This document shows, piece by piece, positions 42,157 through 54,300 of a DNA stretch of 64,000 nucleotides. The translations under genes and the position numbers were made by a program. The notes under the pieces are model-generated. The model was not told where the DNA came from. It searched no databases and saw only the letters and a list, made by a program, of their open reading frames with translations. Source of the stretch: Galaxea fascicularis. Taxonomy: Eukaryota > Cnidaria > Anthozoa > Scleractinia > Euphylliidae. Each line of letters opens with the position of its first letter. Position 1 is the stretch's first letter. Where the stretch lies: NCBI GenBank assembly GCA_948470475.1, contig OX419342.1:9819183-9883182 (forward strand). Direction: 5' to 3'.

Positions 42157-43502
42157 TAGAGTTATTTCCTTGATACCGTACATGTGATCGTTAAGGGAAG
42201 ATATGGCCGATTTTACAGCTTGATCGAGAGTGTGTCAGTTTTTGCTTCCAATGCGATACAGTTGGCTCAGATCAGACGCAGATCTCGTCACCATAGCGGC
42301 CTGCGCGTGCTTGAAGTCGCGTAAGCATCACTTGCGAGTTAAAGTCACATGAGCTGACGAAGGAAAACCCCATGAGCAAAAATGAAAACGAAAAGTGTGG
42401 TACAAAAATCCCGAATACTGAAAAGCAATCGCATTCACTACGATGTCACTACCTTCCACAGGGTTTAGAATGAGTGTCACACGTGGCCATTCCTTGATAT
42501 CCAGATTTCATTTGTATTTTGACCTTGTGATTTATGGCTGATGGTTTATTTGCGGTATTGCCATTCTACATTTTGCATTCTGAAATTATATGGCCTCGAT
42601 TCCATGCTTGATGTTTATTTTTAAATTAGGATATTAGCATTCCACATTTTACATTCTGGAATTATGTGACCTCAATTCCATGCTCTATGCTTATTTCCGA
42701 TATTGAAATTTTGCATTTCGTATTCTGGAATTATGTGGCCTCGATTCCATGCTACTTCTTTCTTTTTTGCGTTCGCATTCTGCGTTCTGGAAATTATCTG
42801 ATTGAATACCAAGCTCCTAACGTTCATTCATGGCAGGTATTCAAAAGAGTCGGAAAGAGGTAGCCTGGAAACAGTTTGACAACGAGGCTAAACTCGCGAG
42901 AGACTGGAGCCGATAGACTGGTCAGCAAAAATGGGTTTATTTCACGAGACCTCGTCGAATGGAGGTAAATTGTTCGTACAACGCCATTAGTGAAAAGCTC
43001 CGAGTTCTCTTTCCTGGTGAGCTATACTGAACCCTACTGTCTTTGAATTTCCCGTAAATCCACAATTTATTTCTTATTTAATTTAGTTTTTCGTCCAATA
43101 GAAACATGCGGACTTAGCTTACAAAGGGTAAGAAGATTCTACAAAGAGAGAGATATTACGGTGGATATCTGACGAACACTTAGAGGAGATGGTCACGTCA
43201 ATATCGAGTGTCAAATGTTGCCTGAAAATCATCATCCTGTTGGATATCTTGATCTTCCGCGGCAGAAAAGGCAAAGACGTGCAGTCTTTTTAGGAACTAC
43301 CCGTTCGATAATAGCCATACGTTTTCACTTTTCCCATTCTTGATTACTTTAAGGTGCAAACCCTCCTCGTGCACCTTAAAAATGTGAGCGACGGTCGCTT
43401 TGTCGAGGTTTATTTAATTAACGCCGTTAACCCAACACTTTTGCCTTCAACAAAAGCTAGCTCAACTACGTCCGTCATGATATCCGCTCGAGAAAGCTGC
43501 TA

Positions 43503-44748
43503 AGGGGCCGACCATTCAACTCTTGAGGGAGGGGGTGGGTGATTTTGAAAAAAAAATTCCTGCAAGCGCTTGGTGGAAGAAAAAAATTGCATGCAGCACA
43601 AATGAAATAGAAAAAAAATTCTTGCACTGCTGCGAGCAAGAAAAAAATGTTGCAAAGCTATCTCATCATTCCTGAGGGGCTTTACAATTCTCAGCAAAAC
43701 TGCAACCATCCCGGATAATCTGCAAGCCAGCGAGCCACTTTGGTTAGCCTATTAAAATAACACATTGATTGGCCTAAATAACACTCTGGTTAGCCTAAAT
43801 GTCACACTGGTTGGCCTACAGTTAGCTTAGGTAGCTTGCGAATTGCTCTTATAATGGGGTAAGGGATTTCTCGCTTGCTCGGTTCACATGGCTCCAAGTC
43901 ATAGGAGTCATGCAAGCCATTAGAGTTAGCCTAAATTACACATTTGCTAGCCTAGTTAGCACTGCAGTTAGCCTACAGTTCCTTAGGTAGCTTGCGGTTA
44001 TTGGGGTCAGGGATTTCTGGCTTGCTGGCTCGCACTGTTTCCAAACTCGTTAGCTTATCACAAGCAGTAATGGAGGTAAATTTTTCTATTTGAAGAATCA
44101 AGTTTTATTAGACAAGGAAAAATAATTTGTTCATTTTTAATCTTTTCAACTGAAGCATTTTCATGTAATTACTTTATTGAAATATAAGGTTTTTGCAATG
44201 TCATATAATATAAGACAATATATAACACATTTGTTTTGGAGATTTCAGTCCACTTTTAAATTGTAACTAATGATTCTAGCAGTAATTACCATGAGCATTT
44301 CTGAACTGCTTTTTGCTATTTTTAGCTTTTTTTTTTTTCATTAAGAAGCTAAACATTTTTAAATTTACCTCAGGAGCACCACTTTATAACGTGAGAATAT
44401 TGTTATATTTAGGTAATATTTTATTAAATGATTCTAAAGAATGACATTCCGAAAACATAGCATGTAGCTATACAAGAATGATTTTGTATAGCTTACAACA
44501 TTTTAAGGCTTTGCAGCTCCATATTAGAACTATTACTGCAATAATCACAGTGTAAATGTAAACACGACACCTTTTTGAGGAAAAAAAATCCTGCAGAGAA
44601 ATGAGGAGAGAAAAAAAAATCCTGGAGAGCATGTAGGAGGGAAACAAATATCCTGCCCACCAGGTTGCTAGAAAAAAAAAACTTGCTCACCAGAAATCAC
44701 CCCCCCCCACCCCTCCTCCCCCCCCTCAAAAGTTAAATGGTCGGCCCC
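43503..44748. mobile_element. TIR element AGGGGCCGACCATT, TA-flanked
   Basis: AGGGGCCGACCATTCAACT at the left and AGTTAAATGGTCGGCCCC at the right pair, followed inward by GGGGGTGGGTGATTT / AAATCACCCCCCCCCACCC. TA lies on both sides. About 1.25 kb, no transposase. Repeated GTTAGCCTA words at 43740-43990. Confidence 0.75.
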
Positions 44749-44956
44749 TAAATGTTCCCCGCTTTTTTGGTCATCTGACCTTTTCCCACATTTTAGGGGT
44801 GTTAATTGTGAACTGACCAATCATCCATAGTCAAGATCAGGACACATGAGCAAACATCAAAACCACAAACTAATCACTGTTGCTGTTTGTGGTTTGAATT
44901 TTTCTCGTGTTTTGAAACACGATAACATACCATAAATATTTCCGGTGTTCCCGGTC

Positions 44957-45834
44957 TTCACATCGGCCGTAGATAAAACCACTGAGGAACACGGAACATC
45001 CCGGAACATAAAAAATATGATAATTATGACAAAAATATATCAAATTAAATAAAAAATGATTAAAAAAGAGAAATACAGCGTGAAATAATAGGTACTTCCC
45101 ACCTCCCTCAGTAGATTTGGCACTGTACTCAGACTGCGCCCGACATGACAAAGCAAGATGGAGGCCGTATAATGGAAGCATCAACTCTCACGGAAAAATA
45201 GGGGGCTGTGTCTATAGAAAACCAAGATGGTGACGTTCAATCAGACCGAAAAATATACGACTACAAACAGCCTACGTAAGTTTCTGATTTTTTTTTTTTC
45301 ATTATGCAATTCATTACGTCAAAGATCTGCGTATACACGATTTCCCACGGTTTAACTCAGTACTTGTGTTAAGTGGTTCGGACTGCTGGAGCACTGATGA
45401 TTTATCAATTTAATAGACGGAACTTGCTTGTTTTATGGAGAATAAAGGAAAGCGTTATCATTTTCTTCCACTCGAACCATCATTTATAACACATTGAACG
45501 ACAAGTTATGACTCTTTATCACCTGTAAACACGACCAAGTACAGAAATTCGTAGATTCAGCCTTCGTTCTACACTGGCAACCTTGAAGAGACATTTCTTA
45601 ATAAGGAAAAACACACTAACCTGTGAACAGACACAATTCAGTGGCTCTTTCTAGATTCTCTTTCTATTAGATTCCAGATGCTATTTCAGTCATATGTTAT
45701 ATTTTTAACCGTAAAATGGTTAAATTTCAGTAGTTTCAGATTGCCACTTCATAATTTTCAAAATCTTTTTATGTTCCGGAATGTTCCGGAGTGTTCGGTG
45801 TTCCTAGTTTTACCGAAGGCCCTTCACATCGGAC
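44957..45834. mobile_element. Inverted-repeat element with CCGGAACAT words
   Basis: Left GATAAAACCACTGAGGAACAC and CCCGGAACATAAAAAA pair with right TTTTTATGTTCCGGAATGTTC and GTGTTCCTAGTTTTACC. About 65-bp imperfect arms; the interior has no coding signal. Confidence 0.6.
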
Positions 45835-46313
45835 ATGAAATTGAGGCAACATAATTTTTAGACGCCAAAGTTCAAAGTTGAACATTTCATTTTGCCAAAT
45901 GACAGAACAGGTTTGACCGCAGAGGGCAGAAGGCAAAATATGGAATGAGCGAATATGGAATAGAGACAACAAAATTGTGGAATGCAAAAGACAACTTGAA
46001 ATACATGGAAAACGAATACATGGAACCGAGGCAAAATAATTGCAAAATGCGCAAAACAGAATCAGGGAAATCTAAATGCTGAAATTAAGACCATAAATCA
46101 TGACAATGAAAATGGAATTTTGGAATTCATTTCAAAATTTGCATTGACAGCAGCAAAATTTTTAAATGGCCACGTGGTACACTGATCGTTTAGGAGCAGT
46201 CGGTGCAGTAAACAAAGCCATATTTTTATATGAGACTCAAAACACGAGATTTTGGAGTGTAGAGACAATCTCGACCCCAGAGCTCTTCTCTTCTGTGCAT
46301 GACTGAGGGAGAG

Positions 46314-46680
46314 TGTTGCACGTTCACACGCTACTCACAACATATTAGCATACATAGCTTGTTGCACGTGCATTTGCAATGTGCAGTAAATTAGCATATC
46401 TAGTTTGTTACTTAAGACCTTTGACATTTCGCAATTAAAAGCAATATCTTTATCGGGAGCACCACGCTATCAACATGGTGGCAGCGGTCCATAACTGTAA
46501 AAGTTCGGGATAAAGAGAGATCATGGCTGTTTCCAATACTCCATTTCCGTGCTTTAAGAGCTCTGGGGAACCCAGTGGCACAGATACAGCTCTGATTAAG
46601 ACAATATTGAAAATTGCAAATGATTGGTCATAAGCGAGAGTTAGGATGACTGCTCAAGACCTGTGGAGCTCAAAATGTAA
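46314..46680 (+). mobile_element. LTR retrotransposon 5' remnant: LTR, primer-binding site and gag start
   Basis: A stretch from about 46314 (TGTTGCACG) to 46475 (TATCAACA) has the TG...CA form of an LTR. It is followed at once by TGGTGGCAGCGG (46476-46487), a primer-binding site complementary to a tRNA 3' end of the CCGCTGCCACCA type. A frame then begins MAVSNTPFPCFKSSGEPSGT and breaks after about 35 codons. The second LTR and pol are not in the window. Likely Ty3/gypsy-type, by the primer site. Confidence 0.55.
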
Positions 46681-46689
46681 AGATATAAT

Positions 46690-48260
46690 CCTAAAGAACA
46701 ACAGGACAACATAAATGTCTTAAAGCGACGAAAGATTATTTCGCGTTGGAGCTGCTTTGATTTCCAAAACAAGGAGACTGTAAATGGTGGTTTCGTTTTG
46801 AGATTTGTTTGACTGATCATTTGAGCTGAAATGTTGTAATTTCTATTGTTTTGGCTTGGAAAGCCGCGTTGAGAAGCTATTGTTGATTTAAATAAAACAG
46901 TTCGCTGGAAAAAAACTGTTTGTCAGAAAATCATTTTGCCTTCCGTGATTCGTAGTTAGTTGTCTTTACAAAGCGAAGTTGTGTTGACATTGACGAATTT
47001 GCGTATCTGCAATGTAATCCGATATGCCTGAAACGGTTTCGCTGTACGTGCGTAATATTTTTAGCGATTTTTTTCGCTTTTAAGATGGTTTTTGCCATTG
47101 TTTGATGGATGATCAAAGCCTTTGGCATTACGCAATGTTTTCTTAAGTATTCCCGTTTGAGAAGAACTTAATTTGAAAAGTTTACAGTTGGGTTTTCTCT
47201 GAAAAACGCATGCACAATGCTTTTTTCAATGCAGGTCGCAAAAAAAACCTAAAAAAAACTTTTTTCCTCGCTTAAATTTTCCAAAACTAACCGTGCGACC
47301 TATGTTCAAATTTTGGTATCTGGCAAAACACATCAAAATGGGACGTAGAATTTTTTCAAGAAAATCTGTTGGACAGAATTTTATTAATTTTGAAAGTAGA
47401 CAAAATGCAACATTTTTGCCGATTGCGCATATTGGGCCTTACAGATTTACGTATTCTTCTCTCTAAATGCTTCTTTTTATTCACACTTCAAATCCTGAAA
47501 TTTTTAGGTGGTGTCGTACAGCTAGATTTTAAGAAAAACACCCCCGGTCTGTCTATTTTGTACCCTTCCCCGTATTGCTTAAACACACTTCTTGGACATC
47601 CCATAATACATATTTGGCCACAGACGCAATGTTTTATACATTGTTTTATTTTTGCTCCCAGGTGTTTCCTTTTTGTTGGTTCAAGTGACACCAGCTCGCA
47701 TGTAATGCTTACTGAACTTCAAGTGCGCGCAAGCTGCCAGCAGCAGAAAAAACTGTAGTGAGCCACCGCATGATCAAGTCATGCGTTCCAAACCAACCAT
47801 ACAATTGGGTGGGATAATTCACAAAATTATCACAACTAACCGGCGGTATGAAGTTGTTAATGTACGGGGATTTAAGTTGCCATCAACGGCGTTGCTTGGA
47901 AGCTTGGCACATCAATTCCGTCCATTTGAACCGTCATGAGGGCGGTCGTTAACCTGACACCTATTTACACCTTAACATTAAAAAAAAAACCTCGTTAATT
48001 AATGAGCGTATAAAAGGGATCTTGCTGCAACAATTGATCACCCCCGATGAAGACATTAGGCAGGAGTGGCAAACCGCTGGATCGTGAATTGTAACTATTC
48101 AAGTAAACAATGTATGATTGTACTCTTGGTTGCCTCAACGATGCGTGCAATGGAAACGGAAATGCATTTTAACTCCTACCTGACGAGTGGACGGAACGAG
48201 GCATAGCACTTAAAACTAATGCCAAGATGCTGCTGAGTGGGTTAATTCTTAGCAATTACT
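46690..48260. other. Intergenic, no feature recognised
   Basis: AT-rich with several short ORFs lacking family resemblance. Confidence 0.4.
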
Positions 48261-48309
48261 AGTTTGATAATTTATGCCTCTGATCAAGACACTTTTTCCG
48301 TATCTATTT

Positions 48310-48445
48310 CGTTCGTTCGTTTTGTTCGTTCGTTCGGTCGTTCGTTCGTTCGTTCGTTCGGTCGTTCGGACGGTCGGTCGGTCGGTCGGTCGGTCGGTCG
48401 TCGTTCGTTTGTCCTTTGGATATTCCTTAGTTCAATCGTTCGTTC
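48310..48445. repeat. GTTC / GGTC tetranucleotide microsatellite
   Basis: Runs of GTTC pass into GGTC and back. The Ser/Arg/Val-rich ORFs across it are artefacts. Confidence 0.95.
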
Positions 48446-49017
48446 GTTTGTTCGTTTTTCTTTGTCTTTTTTTATTTTTTTCGGATCGGATTTGGCGGTT
48501 GCAGAAAAACGGTTTTCAAGTAAAAGGTAAAATTACTTATTACTTTACTTGTGAACATAAAAGTCGCTCTCAAAGTTAAGGCGGGACATAACCTAAACAT
48601 CGTTTTTTTAGTCGCTTAACATGGATTCAGCGTTGATATCTCGTTCTCGTTTCAAGCAATTAAAAATGCTCATCTCACGAAGCTATGTTGTGGGATATTT
48701 TGTAAATTTTGGGCCGGGGGATTTTTGGGTATATTTGGGAGAGATAATTTTTCTCAAAGGATCATGGTCAAGGTGGGACTTAAATTGGAGTGAAATTTTA
48801 AGGAGTTTAAAGAAGGAATTCGGCAACATCTTGGCGCCATTGTCAAGGGACACTAAATGAAATATGCGATTTTAAGAGTAACTAAGAGTTCAGAGTCACC
48901 AATTTGCATAAGTTAGACAAAGACCTTAGCGCGAATTGAGTCTGATCGCTCATTTAAACACGGTAGTGATTGTTTAATGAGTAAGTTAAACATCTCATTA
49001 ATGCGAAGGTCATCTGG

Positions 49018-49657
49018 AATTTATTTATATAGCGCTCATATCCATATATCGCTGTCCATGGCGCTTTACAGATTACAATTTACAGTAATTTACAATAAGA
49101 CGATCAAAAAACATTAAATTCTATGGAAATTATTATACAATAAATATTATTAATTCTGTAAGCGATCTATAAAATATTATTATTATTATTTCAAACAACA
49201 ATTATTAAAATGAAAATGATAGAAACAAATGATGAAAGAAATATCAAATCAGTCGATAAAAACAAAAATGATTAAAAGAAAAATAAAATAACTAATTAAA
49301 TTTCCTATTAGGTGTAAAGAGGAACGTTTTTAGTCTGCTCTTAAAACTAGCAACTGAGGAGCAAGAACGAATATCTGAAGGTAACCTATTCCAAAGTCTC
49401 GGAGCAGCGAATGAAAAGGACCGAAAACCGTAAGTGGTAAGCTTAGCTCTAGGTTCAACAAGAAGATTATTTGTAACAGAGCGAAGAGAGTAGCAAGAGG
49501 AACGATAGGAAAGAAGATCAGACAGATAGCAAGGAGCCAGACCATTTAAGCGACTGAAAAAAATGATGTCCATGTTAAGTCCCTCCTTAAGTACGAATAA
49601 CATGTCCATCCCATCCCCGCCCCCTACCAACTTCTTTCGTGAGAACAAAACTTGCAT
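49018..49657 (-). mobile_element. CR1-like LINE C-terminal fragment
   Basis: The minus-strand ORF 49657-49292 reads RLNGLAPCYLSDLLSYRSS, LLVEPRAKLTTYGFRSFSFA and APRLWNRLPSDIRSCSSV, the tail of CR1-like RT proteins. The 3' UTR ends with GCGCCATGGACAGCG and AGCGCTATATAAATAAA-like sequence at about 49020-49065. RT and endonuclease are missing. Opposite in orientation to the fragment at 18300. Confidence 0.8.
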
Positions 49658-49699
49658 TTCTTATTCGTTGATTTGAACCACGTGGTTGTACATTAGTTC

Positions 49700-51326
49700 A
49701 ATTTTAATATTATTTTAATTGTCGGAAGACCAGCGTGACGAGCCTGAAAAGTAATCTGGGTAATATGTCCACAAATTTTATAAACTCAGCTTGACTCACC
49801 ATCATGGATATAAACTAACCGAGAGGCAAACGAACACGATCGTTTTCTTCCATCCTATGAATAGCCCTAACAACGCGAAAATGTAGCCTGGGGTTGAGTA
49901 GACTTACAACTACTAATGTCCCCTTTCGGTCTTGTCTTTTAATCTTCACGCTTGAAAATCTGACAACCAAAAACGAAATAGCTGTATTCAAATTCAACAC
50001 TCTTCCGTCACTATGCAAATTGCGCCCTAGGAGAATTTGAAATCTTGCTGTCGAATTCAGACTTCCTGGCACACCAAAAAAAAAAAACAATATGAAATTA
50101 CGACTGATTAGTTTATTTTAAAACTGTTGACAAAAAGTTAACAGTTTGCATTCAAAGAGAAGTGCTAGTAATTTGATACTTTTCAACAAACTGGCAAAAG
50201 TGACAGATCGATCTGTTGCCAGAAGACATTGCTGTTTTTTTGGCCAGTTTTCCTTTGCAGTGCATGCGCCACTTTGTCTTCCATGAATTAAAAGGAAAAT
50301 ATATTTTCGTGTGGACATCTGTTAATATTGCTCACCAAATTCTGATCATTGCATTCCCAAGCATTTTCGTGTGCAATAATGAATAGCTTGTGTAAATGTT
50401 TGCAGAAGAAATGCAAACTAAGAAATACTGCATGACCATGTCTTAATCTTGATATGACAAACTACCCTCGAAACGCTTTAAAAACTCATGCAAATTGTGA
50501 CTCTGTTTCCTTGCGTAATGACGCATCTGGACAGAACTGACTTGTCTGTCATTAACAAAGGATGTTTCATTTAAAATTTAAAGAAAAAGAAATACAGTTA
50601 AGTCGCCGTTGAAAGATTCTGGAATATTATGTTTCTCTGATAGATATTATGCTTGAAGAAAGTATGATCGAAAAACAAGTAATAGCTTGGGAACTGCTTG
50701 GAATGACCTGAAAGAAAATGACTGAAAAATCATCGTTATAACTAGAAAACAATAACAAAAAAATTCACCTGAAGTATACCTTTCAAATTATTGACAGCGT
50801 GATTGTTTTGACTTTTTTTTTCCTTTGGTGTTTATGATCGTGTTCACTCAATCGAATCCTTTCCACTGTTATGCTAAGTAGACGTGATGTAGCCTTCGAC
50901 AAGTGCTTTATTCATAAATGGAAAAGCAAAATATCTAAACACGTAGGCATGCTTTTCACACTCCCTCGAACATCATTTTCCGGTTTGAAAAAAAAATGGC
51001 GAGGACAGAGAGGAAATGTCCCTGTATGTTCCATCTGGAGGAATATTCCACAGAGAGTGATTTATTGGCATAGGGTGAGGATCCAGGTTGCCAAACCCAT
51101 AAATTCATAGATAAGAAATGCGAGTTTATTGCTAGCATAATCAATCAGTAATGTTAGTTTGAAAAGCATGTGATCGTGTGCGTAATAATGTTGCGATGGT
51201 TTTTGTTTTTAGGAAACGAGCATTTGGTTTTATCTATCACGGGAAAGTTGCTCCTACACGCTGACAAGATAATATACTGACTTGTGAAGATGCTTTACAT
51301 GGTATTGGTTCAGTCGACTCCTTGAA
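49700..51326. other. Intergenic and presumed 5' region of the C2-domain gene
   Basis: No element, TATA box or further exon that I can support. The short plus ORF at 50871-51110 resembles nothing. Confidence 0.4.
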
Positions 51327-54300
51327 ATGACGGCTTTCGTGTTCTTTGCTGTTTTGCTCATTTACTTCAACGTGGTTGGTTTTGTCGGCGGGCAGTCGAC
51401 TTCCACACCATCAGCGGATCAGACCAAAAGAAATCAGTTTAAAGGTAAAGACAAAATCAGCTTTGACTAAGAGATCATTTTTCATTTTCCTCTCTGAAAT
51501 AAAAACGGCACAAACACTAATATGAGTGCCGCAAAAGTTCTTGTAACCGTTAACCTGTAATATTTATGAATATTCTTCGATAAAATATGTAAAGAATATT
51601 CGACCTTTCTTAAAGAAGGGCACTTATAATAGTCTCTTTATTTTCGCGCATTTTTCGCTTCATTATCCAGTAAAAGTCAACGTTGTTTGCGAAGAGCGAG
51701 TCTGATTAGTCAACACCACTCGATATTTTGCTGATAGGAAACGTGAGAGAAACCATGAAACTTGTTTACAATTGACGCCGCTTTCCAGCCGTTAAAATTT
51801 TCCGCAATTTTCTGTTGTATTTCCATCCGCGCAAACCTCCGGCTGTTGTTGATTAAATACTTTGCAACTACTCGGCAACCAAATGCGTAGAGTTTAATCT
51901 TATACGAAACAATGCAAATTTTAGCTTTTGTTTGAAAAGTTCCGGGTTCGCATACACAATAGTCTACGAACAACAGGAAAAATATCGCCATTGAAAAATT
52001 TCGAAATCACAAAGAATTGTGTGTAATGAACCCGAACGAATTGAAAATCACAAAAGAGGGCTCGCAAAGCCAGTGGCTTATGGTGTGACGAATGAGAAGA
52101 AAATATATTTAATTTCTTAGCGTCGAAATCAACCTTTGAGCTTGTGATTGTGAAATTTCGGTTAATGAAGGTAGAGAAACAGAATTCAAGAAGTCACACG
52201 TAATGAAAATCTTGATATTGGGGTGTTTTTAGTGTTTTGAAATGGAAGAAAAGAGAATAACGCGGACTTAGATTTCCAGATCAAATTCGAATGAGGTCAA
52301 GACATTCTAAGACACCTCGCAATTTTTCCAAATCAGATAGTGTGATGCAAAGGGATTAAAGATTATTTTGTGGTCAGGATGGTTTTTATCCGAAGAATAA
52401 AGACAGTCAACTTAAGCCTCGCCAGCTGAAACTTATAAGTTATTTTCGACGAAAAATTACTCCAGCTAACCAATGAGGAACCTTCAAAAGCCATTATTTG
52501 TTATCTGATTTCTGACATGTCTATGTAGTGCTAAGTACTGTTTTATAAATTTATCCACCGCAAAAATTGCTATTTTCTATTCTTGTTTGAGGGAAATATA
52601 GCCGCTGCAATCGACTGTTCAAATGTTCGAAGGTACATAAATATTTCGTGTTTTTTTTTCTTAACATTAGGCAGCTTTAATTATATTTTGTGTGAATTCC
52701 ATTTCAGCAACGACATGAAGACGCTCCGCTATTTTTCCTCTTCGAGACATCTGCTCAGGAATAATCATTTTCGTGTTCTAAATCTTATTATTATTTTTTT
52801 TTTTGCGTGTTTGCATCGTACAAACAAATTTCCTAAACGCATAGTTTCGTCGGGTACTTTGCAAACGTGAAAATAGTATCGAAAAAAAGTAAAAAATTAT
52901 GTTTGGCTGATTTAATGAATAATATAAAAACTGAAGCGCTTGAGTTAGTTCACTTCCTGTTATATCTTAAATAAGTTAAATCGAGAAATTCTGCCTCTTA
53001 ATTATATCTTATTAAAGCAGCTTTTCATATTTCTTTCAAATTACGCCTATTCACTAAAGAAAGCTCGTGCCCTTTTATCTAGTTCATTGTATTTGCTCTT
53101 TCTTGTCGGCAGAAAATTTTGTGTGAAGACAAACTGTTAATCTCCCTCGCCCTAGCTTAATAGGTAAATTTAAACGATATTTTGGATTTTGGACTGAGCG
53201 AATTTTAAACCAAGGACACTGAATTTGCCTCATTAATTCCGCGGTAGATTGAGCACGTTTGCAGTGCGGCGGATAAAATGAGTTCGTTTCGAAGGCATTT
53301 TATCAAAACAAGGAGTACCTTCTATCTGTATTAAGCATTTGTGTAACAAATTAGAGGTGGCATATCACAGACATTTATGATGTTCAACGTTCATGTTCAG
53401 CCGGCTGTCTCTGAAAAGACTTTCTATCGGGTTCATCAATTCTATTCAAAGACTTGCTTTGTTCGGTCAACGAATATCTAAAGCGGTCTCGTTGAATATT
53501 GAGCACCCTTATAGAGTTAAGGTCGGCAGGTTTTAAAATTTTTATAGCGGGAGAATGCATCACTCCTTCAGGATTCACTTTTGGTCGAACATTTAATAAC
53601 ACTACAGCTACAAAGCAAAAATCTTTCATTGTAAAGTTTTTAATTAAGAAAGAATGCGGATGGAGTAATGGAAAAAGAAAATCGCTTTGCGCTTGCATTT
53701 AATTTGCCGATAGTATGACGGTAGAACAAAAACACATGATGAACAATTTTTCACCGATTTCTCTTTCCTTCAAGCCATTCATAGAAATATAGTTCCTGGA
53801 GATATCGCCCACACGATCGAGTCTCAGAAATAATCACAACAGAAATGCTGCAACAACCTAAAGATAAACAACATTTTGGAAAGATGAATCGGTTCCCGTT
53901 ATTGACTTCCCAATGTCATTGATCACGAACTTTCGCTTGCATATAATCAGCCATGTCATTTCCGTGCAATGAATACACTTTTGTTCATAAGAATACTGTT
54001 TTTTCCAGCCCGGGCTGAATATTCTTATTTTCCTGCCAATTTTAGGCTGAAAATATTCTTGTGTATATTCTTAGATTTCAGCGTATGAAGCCTGATCAAT
54101 ATGAAGCTTGATATGGCACACCTAACTTCATGCAGTTATGTTATCAGCATCGAACGTACAGACGGCTAGTACTAGTGCTGTTTCTTTTTCTTTTTTTTTT
54201 TTTTTAGTTTCTGGCTAGTTTCGCCGTCTAGAAAAAGGAAGAATTTTATACGATTTAGTTAAAAACGTATACTTTATTGTATTTACAAAATATCAGCCTC

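Larger units (their letters stand above)
42473..46183. mobile_element. Possible 3.7-kb outer element with word-iterated inverted ends, containing nested elements
   Basis: AGTGTCACACGTGGCC at 42473 and GGCCACGTGGTACACT ending at 46183 match in reverse complement at 14 of 16 bases. Inside each end lies an array of words like ATTCTGGAATTATGTGGCCT (left, about 42540-42760) and their reverse complements (right, about 45900-46060). Elements at 43503-44748 and 44957-45834 sit within. The wide separation makes this less certain than the compact palindromes. Confidence 0.45.

Noticed and set aside
47369..47758. 129-codon ORF in the intergenic region
   Set aside because: Hydrophobic, Leu/Phe/Ser-rich translation with no domain; overlaps an opposite-strand ORF. 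Not supported.
48264..48579. Two overlapping Ser/Arg-rich ORFs
   Set aside because: Both come from the GTTC/GGTC microsatellite read in different frames; no start context or homology.
53384..53702. Opposed ORFs in the C2-gene intron
   Set aside because: They overlap on both strands without known motifs and no splice sites join them to the gene.
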